Shown here in pieces: positions 55,161 to 63,751 of a stretch of 64,000 nucleotides of DNA (the first letter of the stretch is position 1; the number at the start of each line of letters is the position of its first letter). The notes under the pieces were generated by a model, which saw nothing but the letters and a program-made list of their open reading frames with translations, made no database searches and was not told the DNA's origin. Made by a program: the position numbers and the translations under genes. The stretch is from Terriglobia bacterium (GTDB lineage Bacteria > Acidobacteriota > Terriglobia > Versatilivoradales > Versatilivoraceae): assembly GCA_022452285.1 (NCBI GenBank), contig JAKUNG010000019.1:1-64000 (forward strand), given 5' to 3'.

Positions 55161-56228
55161 ATGGCTAAGATCGAAATTTTGGATTCTGGAATCATTGACA
55201 ATCAAGATTCAGCTTTTCCTACTCTTGTTAGATTAGACAATGGAGATATTCTGGCCGGCTTTACGGTTGGTGGAGGACCTCATGTTCATGGAGGAACTGA
55301 TCTGGCACGTTCTACGGATAATGGAAAAACCTGGAAGTGGGAATCAACGATTCTAAGTCCAGGAGAATCTCTTCAGACTACCAACTCTCTTCGTTTGAGT
55401 CGGACCCCTGAAGAAATGATTATTGCCTACGGCACACGTGCTTATAAGCCAAAAGAAAAAATAGAGTGGGGAAGTGGAACAAGAAAAGAACCAATCTTTT
55501 GTACTTCTAGGGACCAGGGTAGGACATGGAGTGAACCGCAACTAATTGAAACGACGATTCAGGGTCCTTTTGAAATTGCTAGTCCCATGATAGTTACAAA
55601 AAATGGTCGATGGTTGGCTCCTGGAGCTACACTATCTGACCAACAACGTCTTGGAGAGCAACTGGTCGTTTTTATTTCAGAAGATAAGGGAAAGACGTGG
55701 TCAGATTCTGCAGTAGTAATGAAAGATCCTGAAGGCATAAAAGGCTTTTTTGAACAAAAACTGACTCGACTTGATGCTGATCGTGTAATGGCTGTTTCTT
55801 GGACTCTTCGCATGGGAGATTACTCAGACTTTGAGGATCATTTTGCCATTTCTAATGATGGCGGATGCACCTGGGGTCCTTTACAATCTACTGGAATTAG
55901 AGGACAAACCATGACGCCAATATGGCTTGGTGCAGACAGGTTACTAGTCTTATACAATAGGAGATATGGAAAACAAGGTGTAATTGGGTGTTTGGTTAGA
56001 TTTACCGATGATGCTTGGTTAGTTGAATCCGAAGAAATTTTGTGGGATGCAAATTCCTCGAGAGAAACTGTATCTGGAGTTTCAGGGCTTGATGAGTTAG
56101 ACAGTTTTTCTTTTGGTTTACCATCCGCTATTCCTTTGGATGAACAGACCTTGCTTTGTGTGCACTGGTGTAAGGAACAAGGGACACATGTTATTCGTTG
56201 GACTAAAATTCGAGTTCTATTTAAATAG
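55161..56228 (+). CDS. sialidase-fold (BNR/Asp-box) protein, cytoplasmic by sequence
   Basis: The 355-aa product has four Asp-box repeats: STDNGKTW, SRDQGRTW, SEDKGKTW and SNDGGCTW (about residues 54, 115, 173 and 230), i.e. a six-bladed beta-propeller of the sialidase superfamily. Candidate catalytic residues include FPTLVRL (Arg of the arginine triad) and the conserved Tyr/Glu, not certain. No signal peptide is seen. ATG at 55161 with AAAGGAG. It is 38 nt upstream of the SAF-domain dehydrogenase gene, so likely co-transcribed. Confidence 0.8.
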   Translation: MAKIEILDSGIIDNQDSAFPTLVRLDNGDILAGFTVGGGPHVHGGTDLARSTDNGKTWKWESTILSPGESLQTTNSLRLSRTPEEMIIAYGTRAYKPKEKIEWGSGTRKEPIFCTSRDQGRTWSEPQLIETTIQGPFEIASPMIVTKNGRWLAPGATLSDQQRLGEQLVVFISEDKGKTWSDSAVVMKDPEGIKGFFEQKLTRLDADRVMAVSWTLRMGDYSDFEDHFAISNDGGCTWGPLQSTGIRGQTMTPIWLGADRLLVLYNRRYGKQGVIGCLVRFTDDAWLVESEEILWDANSSRETVSGVSGLDELDSFSFGLPSAIPLDEQTLLCVHWCKEQGTHVIRWTKIRVLFK

Positions 56229-56266
56229 ATAATTGACAAGAATTTGAAATCAAAGGAGTACGTTTC

Positions 56267-57610
56267 ATGAAAGACTCGTTACTTAAGTCCCTTGCTATTC
56301 AATCGGAAAGAGGTGTGCCGCTTCGTGTTGGAGTTGTTGGAGCAGGAAAATTTTCTACTATGTTTCTTAGTCAGGCTCGATTCATTTCAGGGCTTCATAT
56401 TGTAGGAATTGTAGATCTTTCTAGAAAAAAAGCATTAACTGCAGTAAAACGTGCTTGCTGGCCTGCTGAGCAGTATTGTGCCAAGAGTTTTTCTGAAGCC
56501 TTTAAAAAGGGCTCTACTTGTTTGTCAGAGGATAGGGAGGGCCTAATTTCTTTGCAGGGTCTTGACGTTATTGTAGAAGCTACTGGAGATCCAATAGCAG
56601 GTATCACCTGCGCTTTGAAAGCAATTGAGCAGGGTAAGAATTTAGTAATGGTAAATGTCGAGGCTGATGCAGTTGCCGGGCCTCTTTTAGCTGTTCGTGC
56701 TAAACGAGCTGGAGTTGTTTATAGCTTAGCTTATGGCGATCAGCCAGCATTAATCTGTGAAATGGTGGATTGGGCAAGATCAATTGGGTTAGAGATTGTT
56801 TGTGCTGGGAAAGGAACAAAGTATTTGCCCAAGTATCATTTTTCTACTCCAGAAACAGTATGGAAGTATTATGGATTGAAAGAAGAAGAGGTTGTTAGGG
56901 GTGGACTCAACTCCCGAATGTTCAATTCTTTTTTGGATGGAACTAAATCTGCTATTGAAATGGCTGCTGTAGCTAACGCAACTGAGCTGCATCCGCAGCC
57001 AGAGGGACTTAAATTTCCTAGTTGTGGGGTTTCAAACCTAGCTGAGACATGCCGTCCAAGAAGCTGTGGAGGACAGTTGTCTCATTCAGGAACAGTTGAA
57101 GTTGTTTCCAGTTTAGAAAGAAATGGTCACCCCATCTCAGATGATTTACGTTGGGGAGTTTATGTTACTTTTGCTGCCTCAAATAATTATGTGAAAGATT
57201 GTTTCAATGAGTATGGTTTGATGACTGATGTAAGTGGCAGATATTCATCGCTTTATCGTCCTTATCACCTAGTTGGTTTAGAACTTCCCATCAGTGTTCT
57301 CAAAGTAGGATTAAACAGAGAAGCAACTGGAACACCAGTTGCTTTTTGTGGAGATGTTGTTGCAACGGCTAAACGATCTCTTTCAGTTAAAGAAGTCTTA
57401 GATGGCGAAGGAGGCTATACGGTTTATGGAAAATTAATGCCTGCTAAGAATTCCTTGAAAAGTAATGCACTGCCTATTGGTCTAGCTCGCGATGTCGTTC
57501 TACGAAAAGATGTTTCTGTTGGTCAAACCATTTGTTGGTCTGACGTTGATTATGATAGAGCTAATCCTATAATTTGTTTCCGAAGGGAGATGGAGGATAC
57601 TTTTATTTGA
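56267..57610 (+). CDS. NAD(P)-dependent dehydrogenase with C-terminal SAF domain
   Basis: The 447-aa product has an N-terminal Rossmann fold (RVGVVGAGKFSTMFLSQAR, about 20-38), a homoserine-dehydrogenase-like middle (GLDVIVEATGDP, GKNLVMVNVEADAVAGPLL) and a C-terminal SAF-like region (LPIGLARDVVLRKDVSVGQTI, about 405-425). The two-domain form occurs in dehydrogenases of sugar-acid or tetrose pathways; the substrate is not assigned. Partner of the upstream sialidase-fold gene. ATG at 56267 with AAAGGAG at 56251-56257. Confidence 0.82.
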   Translation: MKDSLLKSLAIQSERGVPLRVGVVGAGKFSTMFLSQARFISGLHIVGIVDLSRKKALTAVKRACWPAEQYCAKSFSEAFKKGSTCLSEDREGLISLQGLDVIVEATGDPIAGITCALKAIEQGKNLVMVNVEADAVAGPLLAVRAKRAGVVYSLAYGDQPALICEMVDWARSIGLEIVCAGKGTKYLPKYHFSTPETVWKYYGLKEEEVVRGGLNSRMFNSFLDGTKSAIEMAAVANATELHPQPEGLKFPSCGVSNLAETCRPRSCGGQLSHSGTVEVVSSLERNGHPISDDLRWGVYVTFAASNNYVKDCFNEYGLMTDVSGRYSSLYRPYHLVGLELPISVLKVGLNREATGTPVAFCGDVVATAKRSLSVKEVLDGEGGYTVYGKLMPAKNSLKSNALPIGLARDVVLRKDVSVGQTICWSDVDYDRANPIICFRREMEDTFI

Positions 57611-57790
57611 AAGACATAATATTTAGAAATAAAGGTGTAAATCAATTATCCAAACATACTGGAACAATAACTTAAACCTTAACAAAGAAGATTAAGTTTC
57701 TTAAAGCAATTTTAATCTTAAAACTTAGGGTCCAATATCTTGGTTAAGAAACTTAAATCCTTTCCAATTAACATTCTTGGAGGGACATAT
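57611..57790. other. convergent intergenic region with inverted repeats
   Basis: TTAAGTTTCTTAA (57692-57704) is exactly repeated inverted as TTAAGAAACTTAA (57744-57756), and AGATTAA/TTAATCT lies inside it. This lies between two convergent genes, so bidirectional termination is a possible role. Confidence 0.55.
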
Positions 57791-58426
57791 TTAACTTTGT
57801 CCCAAAAAAAGTCCAGTAGAGGCATCGACAAATATAGTACGTTTACTAGAGCCAACAGTTTCTCCCCAAATCACTCTCCAAACAGGACTTGTAAATCTAG
57901 CGGTAAATTCTAGTAAGAAGTGAACTGGAAGATTTGGATTTTTTTTCAAAAAGGTTTCACTTTTTTTTCTAGCTGTGAAAAAAGCCTTGTCAGAGTCTAT
58001 CCTAAAGAGTTGATGAATAAAGGGATTTTGCCTTCCTCTGCCAGACCAGGATTCTTGGAGTCCTATTCGTACACCTTTACGAATACTCCGTCCAGATTTA
58101 ATGACTGAGTAAGTATAGCTTCGAGATTTTCTTTTTGTCCTAGATACAAAAACCGCTTGCCATACAGCACATTTTCCAGAGTTGCTAGGAAGTTCTTTCA
58201 AATTAAAGTTTGAAATCTTAAGAAGTTGTGAATCGGCTGACCAAGCTTTAGCTTGTACAAATACTCGGTGGAAAGCTATTTGTGCAGTTACTGGTGACGG
58301 AGGATCAATCAGTGTTTTTGATGTTACTTTTGGAGTGACTGGTTTGGAGCAACTCACTAAAATTAAAATAAGTAACAGACTGGTTAACAAGTTTTTTTCT
58401 GATGGTAGAGCTGATTTCTTCTTCAT
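57791..58426 (-). CDS. putative lipoprotein with a PepSY-like C-terminal part
   Basis: The 211-aa protein has a type II signal with lipobox LVSC (C26). The rest includes VFVSRTKRKSRSYTYSVIKS and the C-terminal FTSPVWRVIWGETVG then RTIFVDASTGLFLGQS, an ending like PepSY-type domains. It lies directly downstream of the TonB receptor (30 nt), so it may help the same uptake system at the outer membrane (inference). Confidence 0.7.
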   Translation of the reverse strand: MKKKSALPSEKNLLTSLLLILILVSCSKPVTPKVTSKTLIDPPSPVTAQIAFHRVFVQAKAWSADSQLLKISNFNLKELPSNSGKCAVWQAVFVSRTKRKSRSYTYSVIKSGRSIRKGVRIGLQESWSGRGRQNPFIHQLFRIDSDKAFFTARKKSETFLKKNPNLPVHFLLEFTARFTSPVWRVIWGETVGSSKRTIFVDASTGLFLGQS

Positions 58427-58456
58427 GATTAATTCCTAAATTTGGTTTTAATATAC

Positions 58457-60868
58457 TTAAAAACTAATTCGGATTTTTCCACTCCAAAGTCTTGGATGTC
58501 CAAAATGGGTTCCAGAAAAAGGATTTCCAAAATTATAGGCAAAGCGCTTATTAGTTAGATTCTGGATATCAAACTGAGTTCTTATTGAATGGTTTTCTCT
58601 AATAGAGAAATCCCTGCCAACTGAAAAATCAAATAAAGAGCGGGGTCTTATTCGCTGTCTTTTGAAGTTAACTAGGTCTGATCCTGGTCGATTTTTTAAA
58701 TCCTCTAACTCGTCAGAGTCAATTTCAAGCGGTGTACCACTTGCATGGCGACCTGAAAGTGAAAACCAGATTTTAGATGGATGTCTATATAACACTCCGA
58801 ACGCACCCGTATTCCTTTGGTCGTGGTCTGGATTAAATTTGATGCCTGGTCCGATATCGATGATGTCATCTTCAAGGAACAAACCACCATTAATAGGTCC
58901 TATTTGAAAAATTCGTGAGTTTGAGTAGCTTATATAACTAGACCAACCGTTTTTTTGAGGGAAATCAATTCTAGCTTCTAATCCTTGGGCTTTACCCTTA
59001 TTTACAGAATTTGGAAATATGATTGAGGTGCCAAAAAATACATTTGGATCCCCAGAATTTTTAATTAGTCGCCACCAATAAGCTGCATTAAGCTGGAACC
59101 AGTTTCCAAAAGATTGTCCAAATCCAGTCTCAAAGGCATGCTGCTTTTCTGGAGGTACTGCCATACTATCAGTAGTCTGTTGGTCTGCAAAAGGAGACAA
59201 ACGGAATGCTTTTTTAGATGAAGAAAGAAGAAGGTTTTCTAATTGAGGTGGTGTAAAAAGTCGATTATAAGAGGCACGGAGGACTGTCTTAGTAGTTGGT
59301 AGATAGAAAGCAGTTCCAACTCGAGGGCTTATTAGAGAGTCAGAAACCATGATTGTAGTCCGGTCAAAACGAACTCCAGCATTAATGGTCCAGTTAGGTT
59401 TTAAAGAAAAAGTATCTTGGATATAAGCAGATCCCTGCCATCGAATAGCGGAACTTCTAAAAGAAAATGGATTATTCCGGTCAAAAAGCATTGCCATAGG
59501 ACTGATTCCAGTTTTTTCAGCCAGCGTTTTGTCAGTAATAAAAAAGGAAAAATTTTCATGGGGTGCTGCCCTTTGTCCTTCAGTTCCTACCTTTAGTGTG
59601 TGTCCTTTAACAAAGTGGACAAGGTTTAATAGTATTCCTGTACGAGAATGTTCTCTTAATTGAGCAGCCGAAAGGGGGACATCATTTGGACTAGGGAACA
59701 ATTCAGAGCGAAAATAACGGTGATAAGCTCCTATGTCTGAAACGGTATAAGCTGACCAAGTCTTTTGCCAGGTCATTGACTGGTGGTCATTAGAGAGTTC
59801 CTGACGTTGTCTTTGTCCACTAAGCTCTTGATCAAGAGTGTTAGTGATCCGAAATCTGCTGCTATGAAAACCAACGTTAAAGATTAGGGTGTCTTGATTA
59901 GTAGGATACCAATCAACTCTAGAATTGAATCGAAGTGCTCTTCCACTATTATTAAAGTTTTTTGGGTGAATAGGATCAAGATAACGTTGACCTGATCCAG
60001 TTAGAGAGTGTCCTATGTAGAACCCTAAACGTTTTTTTAGATTACCACCTAATGTGTAACCAACTTGTCCAGTTTGGAAATTTCCTCCGCCTATATCGAG
60101 AGAACCTCCTAACTTTCTATCAATTCCGGATTTAGGAATTACTTGAACAACTGCACCTGAAGCATAACCGTATTCAACTGGAATATGACCATTGATTACC
60201 TGTATTGATTCAATTATTTCATTTTGAGGGGCTCCACCGAAGAGTGGGTCTATACGGTCAGTCAAAGGAATTCCATCTAAGACGAAGAGTAAGCCGTTGT
60301 CGGCTCCTCTAACGTGTAATAATCCATTGTCCTCACTAATCCAGCCAGGGACAGTTCTGAGGATTTTTTGTAATCCATCTGCAGGTTTGCTGCTCGGTTG
60401 TATTTCAATGAAGCTTTGATCAAGATCAGTTTCCATTCCCAATGAGTCTTCTTCAATTAACTCTGCTACCTGAATAGTTTGGGTTTCAGATACAAGATCT
60501 AGGGATACGTTCACTATTAAGGGAAGATTAGATCGAATACGGACCTTTTGGCTAAAAGTTTGAAATCCTGCGGCCTCTACTTTTAATAGGTAATAATCAA
60601 AAGGAACATTTTTGAAGGAGAATGTTCCTTGTAAATCTGTAAGAATTTGACGGCTAAATCCTGTAGTAGGATTGTATAGCTTAACTATAGCCCCTTTGAT
60701 CACAGCCTGAGTCAGATCATTGACAGTCCCCCCTAATTTACCCGCATTGATTTGTCCCGACAAGTTTCCTAATAGCCCAACAAATAGCACCATCCAACCT
60801 AAAATGATGTGGCTAGAAATACTAGATCTAACTTGTAGGTTTATAACGTTCCACTTTTTCAAAGGCAT
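58457..60868 (-). CDS. TonB-dependent receptor with carboxypeptidase-regulatory domain
   Basis: The product (803 aa from 60868) has a hydrophobic signal (HIILGWMVLFVGLLGNLSG), a carboxypeptidase-regulatory-like domain (LGGTVNDLTQAVIKGAIVKLY), a plug with VRGADNGLLFVLDGIPLTDR and INGHIPVEYGYASGAVVQV, and a long beta-barrel ending in RLWSGKIRISF with the classic terminal Phe. The start is uncertain: ATG 60868 overlaps the zinc-ribbon gene by 41 nt, while ATG 60793 avoids the overlap but gives a poor signal peptide. Ligand unknown. Confidence 0.85.
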   Translation of the reverse strand: MPLKKWNVINLQVRSSISSHIILGWMVLFVGLLGNLSGQINAGKLGGTVNDLTQAVIKGAIVKLYNPTTGFSRQILTDLQGTFSFKNVPFDYYLLKVEAAGFQTFSQKVRIRSNLPLIVNVSLDLVSETQTIQVAELIEEDSLGMETDLDQSFIEIQPSSKPADGLQKILRTVPGWISEDNGLLHVRGADNGLLFVLDGIPLTDRIDPLFGGAPQNEIIESIQVINGHIPVEYGYASGAVVQVIPKSGIDRKLGGSLDIGGGNFQTGQVGYTLGGNLKKRLGFYIGHSLTGSGQRYLDPIHPKNFNNSGRALRFNSRVDWYPTNQDTLIFNVGFHSSRFRITNTLDQELSGQRQRQELSNDHQSMTWQKTWSAYTVSDIGAYHRYFRSELFPSPNDVPLSAAQLREHSRTGILLNLVHFVKGHTLKVGTEGQRAAPHENFSFFITDKTLAEKTGISPMAMLFDRNNPFSFRSSAIRWQGSAYIQDTFSLKPNWTINAGVRFDRTTIMVSDSLISPRVGTAFYLPTTKTVLRASYNRLFTPPQLENLLLSSSKKAFRLSPFADQQTTDSMAVPPEKQHAFETGFGQSFGNWFQLNAAYWWRLIKNSGDPNVFFGTSIIFPNSVNKGKAQGLEARIDFPQKNGWSSYISYSNSRIFQIGPINGGLFLEDDIIDIGPGIKFNPDHDQRNTGAFGVLYRHPSKIWFSLSGRHASGTPLEIDSDELEDLKNRPGSDLVNFKRQRIRPRSLFDFSVGRDFSIRENHSIRTQFDIQNLTNKRFAYNFGNPFSGTHFGHPRLWSGKIRISF

Positions 60869-61322
60869 CGGCAATGATTCGAGTGTCAAGGCTGTCAACG
60901 GCAAATGCCCCTGCTTGAGAGAGGTATCTCCAAGTAATGTCGTAGTCTTGTTGGTTTAAGACAGGATAATTTCGTTCCAAACCATCAAAAAAGGCAGTGA
61001 AGGCGACACTTACAAAGAAATCAACAGCAGCCACCCGACTACTCTCTAATTTAACGGCATTCCAAACATAACTACTTGCAACACCTACTTCTGCTTTTTG
61101 GTCAACGAGCTCTAAATCCTCACGTTTGACACTGTAACCTTCTAACTGAGCACCCTCTTTTAATCTAAAAGTTTTCCAACAGTGTCCGCAGGCAGACCAC
61201 CCTTTTCCAAGTACAAAATCCCAGACGGGAGCTACTTTCATGGGTGATTTACAATCTGGACAGTCATATTCTTTCACGAAGTCTGATAAGGTTCCTAAAA
61301 TTCCATCTCCTCGATCTGCCAT
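60828..61322 (-). CDS. zinc-ribbon protein of unknown function
   Basis: The 164-aa product has CPDCKSPMKV (C21, C24) and CGHCWKTFRL (C45, C48), a zinc-ribbon pair, then a helical C-terminal part (ESSRVAAVDFFVSVAFTAFF, YDITWRYLSQAGAFAVD). I do not recognise the family. Its 3' end overlaps the 5' end of the TonB receptor gene when that starts at 60868, so both are probably co-translated. Confidence 0.68.
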   Translation of the reverse strand: MADRGDGILGTLSDFVKEYDCPDCKSPMKVAPVWDFVLGKGWSACGHCWKTFRLKEGAQLEGYSVKREDLELVDQKAEVGVASSYVWNAVKLESSRVAAVDFFVSVAFTAFFDGLERNYPVLNQQDYDITWRYLSQAGAFAVDSLDTRIIADAFEKVERYKPTS

Positions 61323-61488
61323 GGTTTCAAAACCCTCCCTAAATTAAATCCAAATTAATGTTATTAAGCGTTACGATTATACCCTACTAGTTGAAAACGT
61401 CATTCATTGAATTCGAAGACTTTGTTAAAAGAATGGTAAAGAACTCATCCTTGATTCTTGAAGGGAATCAGCGTAAGCTCAGTCACCT

Positions 61489-62451
61489 ATGTTAGCCGGC
61501 CAAATAAAAAAATTAGGTCAGATTAAACTTATAGATCATCCTGAACCTGAATTGGTTAAACCAGGACAGGTGATCTTCCAACCTGAAATGGCTTGTCTTT
61601 GTGGTTCTGACAGTCCTTACTTTAATGAGAATCAGTCTTCTTATCCTCTTCCCATCGGCATGTCATTACATGAAATGGTTGGAACCATTGTTTGTTCAAA
61701 TGGTGGGAAATTAAGTGCTGGTCAGAAAGTTTTAGCGGTACCTCTTAATCATGAAGGGATTTTTGAACGAATGGCAATTTCTGAAGACCGAGTACTTGTT
61801 TTTGAATCAAATCGTCCGTCTGAGGAAATGGTGATTGCACAACCTCTTGGAACTGTACTTTATGCACTAAGAAAACTCCCAAATTTATTAGGTTGGAAAG
61901 TTGCTGTAGTTGGCCAAGGCCCTATTGGCCAACTTTTCTGTGCTGCTCTGAAAAACCTTGGGGCTAGTGAAGTAATAGGTATTGATGTCTTGGCTTCGAG
62001 ATTGGAGACAAGTAAGTTAATGGGTGCATCTGCAGTGATTGATAATAGTAAAGATAATCTAGTGCAGGCTATTCAAGATTTGACTGGCGGAGACATGGTT
62101 GACTTGGTTATAGAGGCTGCTGGTCATCAAGAAGAGACTTTAAATTTGTGCATTGAGATATGTAAGAACCAGGGTCGACTTCACTATTTTGGAATTGCCC
62201 CTCAAACTATCAATGGAGTTGAATGGTTAAAAGTGGTAACTAAGAGTCTAAACATAACTAGTAGCCACAGTCCAGATTTTAAGATTGACTTTCCATTGGC
62301 AATTAAGTGGATTAATGAGGAACGGATTGATGTGAGGCCACTTATTACTCATAAATTACCTTTAAATAAAATCCAACAGGCCTTTGAACTATTCTCCAAA
62401 CGGCTAGATGGTGCACTTAAAGTGTGTCTGCAATTTCCTACCAGTAACTAA
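61489..62451 (+). CDS. zinc-dependent medium-chain dehydrogenase (MDR family) lacking the structural zinc lobe
   Basis: The 320-aa product has catalytic C38 in CLCGSD, the LHEMVGT glutamate, and the Rossmann motif GQGPIGQLFCAALK. MDR enzymes usually have a four-Cys structural zinc loop at about 90-110; here that stretch is LNHEGIFERMAISEDRVL without cysteines, so the lobe is missing and the protein is shorter than the usual ~340-350 aa. It fits sugar- or threonine-type dehydrogenases. The substrate is open. A plausible terminator follows. Confidence 0.85.
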   Translation: MLAGQIKKLGQIKLIDHPEPELVKPGQVIFQPEMACLCGSDSPYFNENQSSYPLPIGMSLHEMVGTIVCSNGGKLSAGQKVLAVPLNHEGIFERMAISEDRVLVFESNRPSEEMVIAQPLGTVLYALRKLPNLLGWKVAVVGQGPIGQLFCAALKNLGASEVIGIDVLASRLETSKLMGASAVIDNSKDNLVQAIQDLTGGDMVDLVIEAAGHQEETLNLCIEICKNQGRLHYFGIAPQTINGVEWLKVVTKSLNITSSHSPDFKIDFPLAIKWINEERIDVRPLITHKLPLNKIQQAFELFSKRLDGALKVCLQFPTSN

Positions 62452-62452
62452 G

Positions 62453-62475
62453 ACTAACAAAAAGCTTTTTTTAGT
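62453..62475. terminator. possible bidirectional terminator between convergent genes
   Basis: ACTAA-C-AAAAAGC pairs with GCTTTTT-TTAGT (one bulged base) centred at 62464/62465, with A- and T-runs on both sides. It lies between the MDR gene (plus) and murA (minus), so it could stop both transcripts. Confidence 0.45.
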
Positions 62476-62482
62476 TATTTAT

Positions 62483-63751
62483 TTACTTTGAACCTCTTAT
62501 TATCTTAGCCCCAAGAGTTTTCAGCTTGTGTTCAATTCTTTCGTATCCTCTATCTAAATGATAAACACGGTCAATTATTGTTTCACCAGTAGCGACAAGT
62601 CCAGCTAACACTAAAGAAGCGCTAGCTCTTAAATCAGAGGCAATTACATTGGCACCTGTTAAACTAGTTTTACCGAAAATAGTTGCTTGATTACCTTCAA
62701 TTTTGATGTTCGCTCCCATTCGTATCATTTCACTGGCATGTAAAAATCGACTCTCAAAAACAGTTTCAGTAATAATAGAAGTGCCATGAGCTTGCGTCAT
62801 AAGTCCCATAAATTGCGCCTGCATGTCAGTGGCGAATCCAGGATATTCTTTGGTGATTACGTTACAGGCTTGAATTTCGTGTGGTGCCCTTACGATACAA
62901 CTATTTCTTTCAGTTTCTTCAACTATAACACCAGCCTGCCTCATTGTATTGATGACCGTGCTTAAATGACAGGGTTGACAGCCAATTAATTCAATTTCAC
63001 CTCCAGTTATGGCTCCAGCAATCATGAATGTTCCAGCCTCAATGCGGTCTGGGATAATGGTATGATCAGCTCCATTTAAATTAGAAACACCATTGATCCG
63101 AATGGTCTTAGTTCCATCTCCCTCAATCAGAGCACCCATTGAGCGAAGCATATTGGCTAAGTTAATTACTTCTGGCTCACAAGCTGCATTGAGCAGAATT
63201 GTTTCACCTTTAGCTAGTGAAGCTGCCATCATTAAGTTTTCAGTACCTGTAACGGTAATCTGATCGAAGACTACCTTTGATCCAATTAGTTGATCAGCTC
63301 GAGCCTTAACGTAACCATGTTCAATACTTATGGTAGCCCCAAGTTTTTTCAATCCTTCAATGTGAAGATCTATAGGACGGGCTCCAATTGCACAACCACC
63401 AGGTAAAGAAACATTTGCTTGACCTAATCGTGCAAGCAGAGGTCCTAATACCAATACCGAGGCACGCATCGTTTTTACCAGTTCATAAGGAGCCTCACAA
63501 GCAATAGGGTCTTTGGCTCTTAATATGCACATATGGTTTTTAGATATTTGATCAAGTTCAGCCTCACATCCCATTTCCTGAAGCAATTTACCAGTAGTTT
63601 CAATGTCACGAACCTGCGGAAGATTTCGTAAGATTATTTGATCTTCAGTTAGTAAGGAGGCTGCCATAGTGGGTAGAGCAGCATTCTTTGCTCCACTAAT
63701 GTGTACTGTACCCCTAAGAACTTCTCCACCTTTAACAAAAATTTTATCCAA
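62483..63751 (-). CDS. murA: UDP-N-acetylglucosamine 1-carboxyvinyltransferase
   Basis: The 422-aa product has K22 in SGAKNAALPTMAASLL, the nucleophile Cys in LPGGCAIGARPIDLHIEGL (about 118), TGTENLMMAASLAKGET, EYPGFATDMQAQFM and the conserved DLRASASLVLAGLVA near the end. It starts peptidoglycan precursor synthesis. The TTG start at 63751 overlaps the upstream nagA-like stop by 8 nt. Confidence 0.95.
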   Translation of the reverse strand: MDKIFVKGGEVLRGTVHISGAKNAALPTMAASLLTEDQIILRNLPQVRDIETTGKLLQEMGCEAELDQISKNHMCILRAKDPIACEAPYELVKTMRASVLVLGPLLARLGQANVSLPGGCAIGARPIDLHIEGLKKLGATISIEHGYVKARADQLIGSKVVFDQITVTGTENLMMAASLAKGETILLNAACEPEVINLANMLRSMGALIEGDGTKTIRINGVSNLNGADHTIIPDRIEAGTFMIAGAITGGEIELIGCQPCHLSTVINTMRQAGVIVEETERNSCIVRAPHEIQACNVITKEYPGFATDMQAQFMGLMTQAHGTSIITETVFESRFLHASEMIRMGANIKIEGNQATIFGKTSLTGANVIASDLRASASLVLAGLVATGETIIDRVYHLDRGYERIEHKLKTLGAKIIRGSK

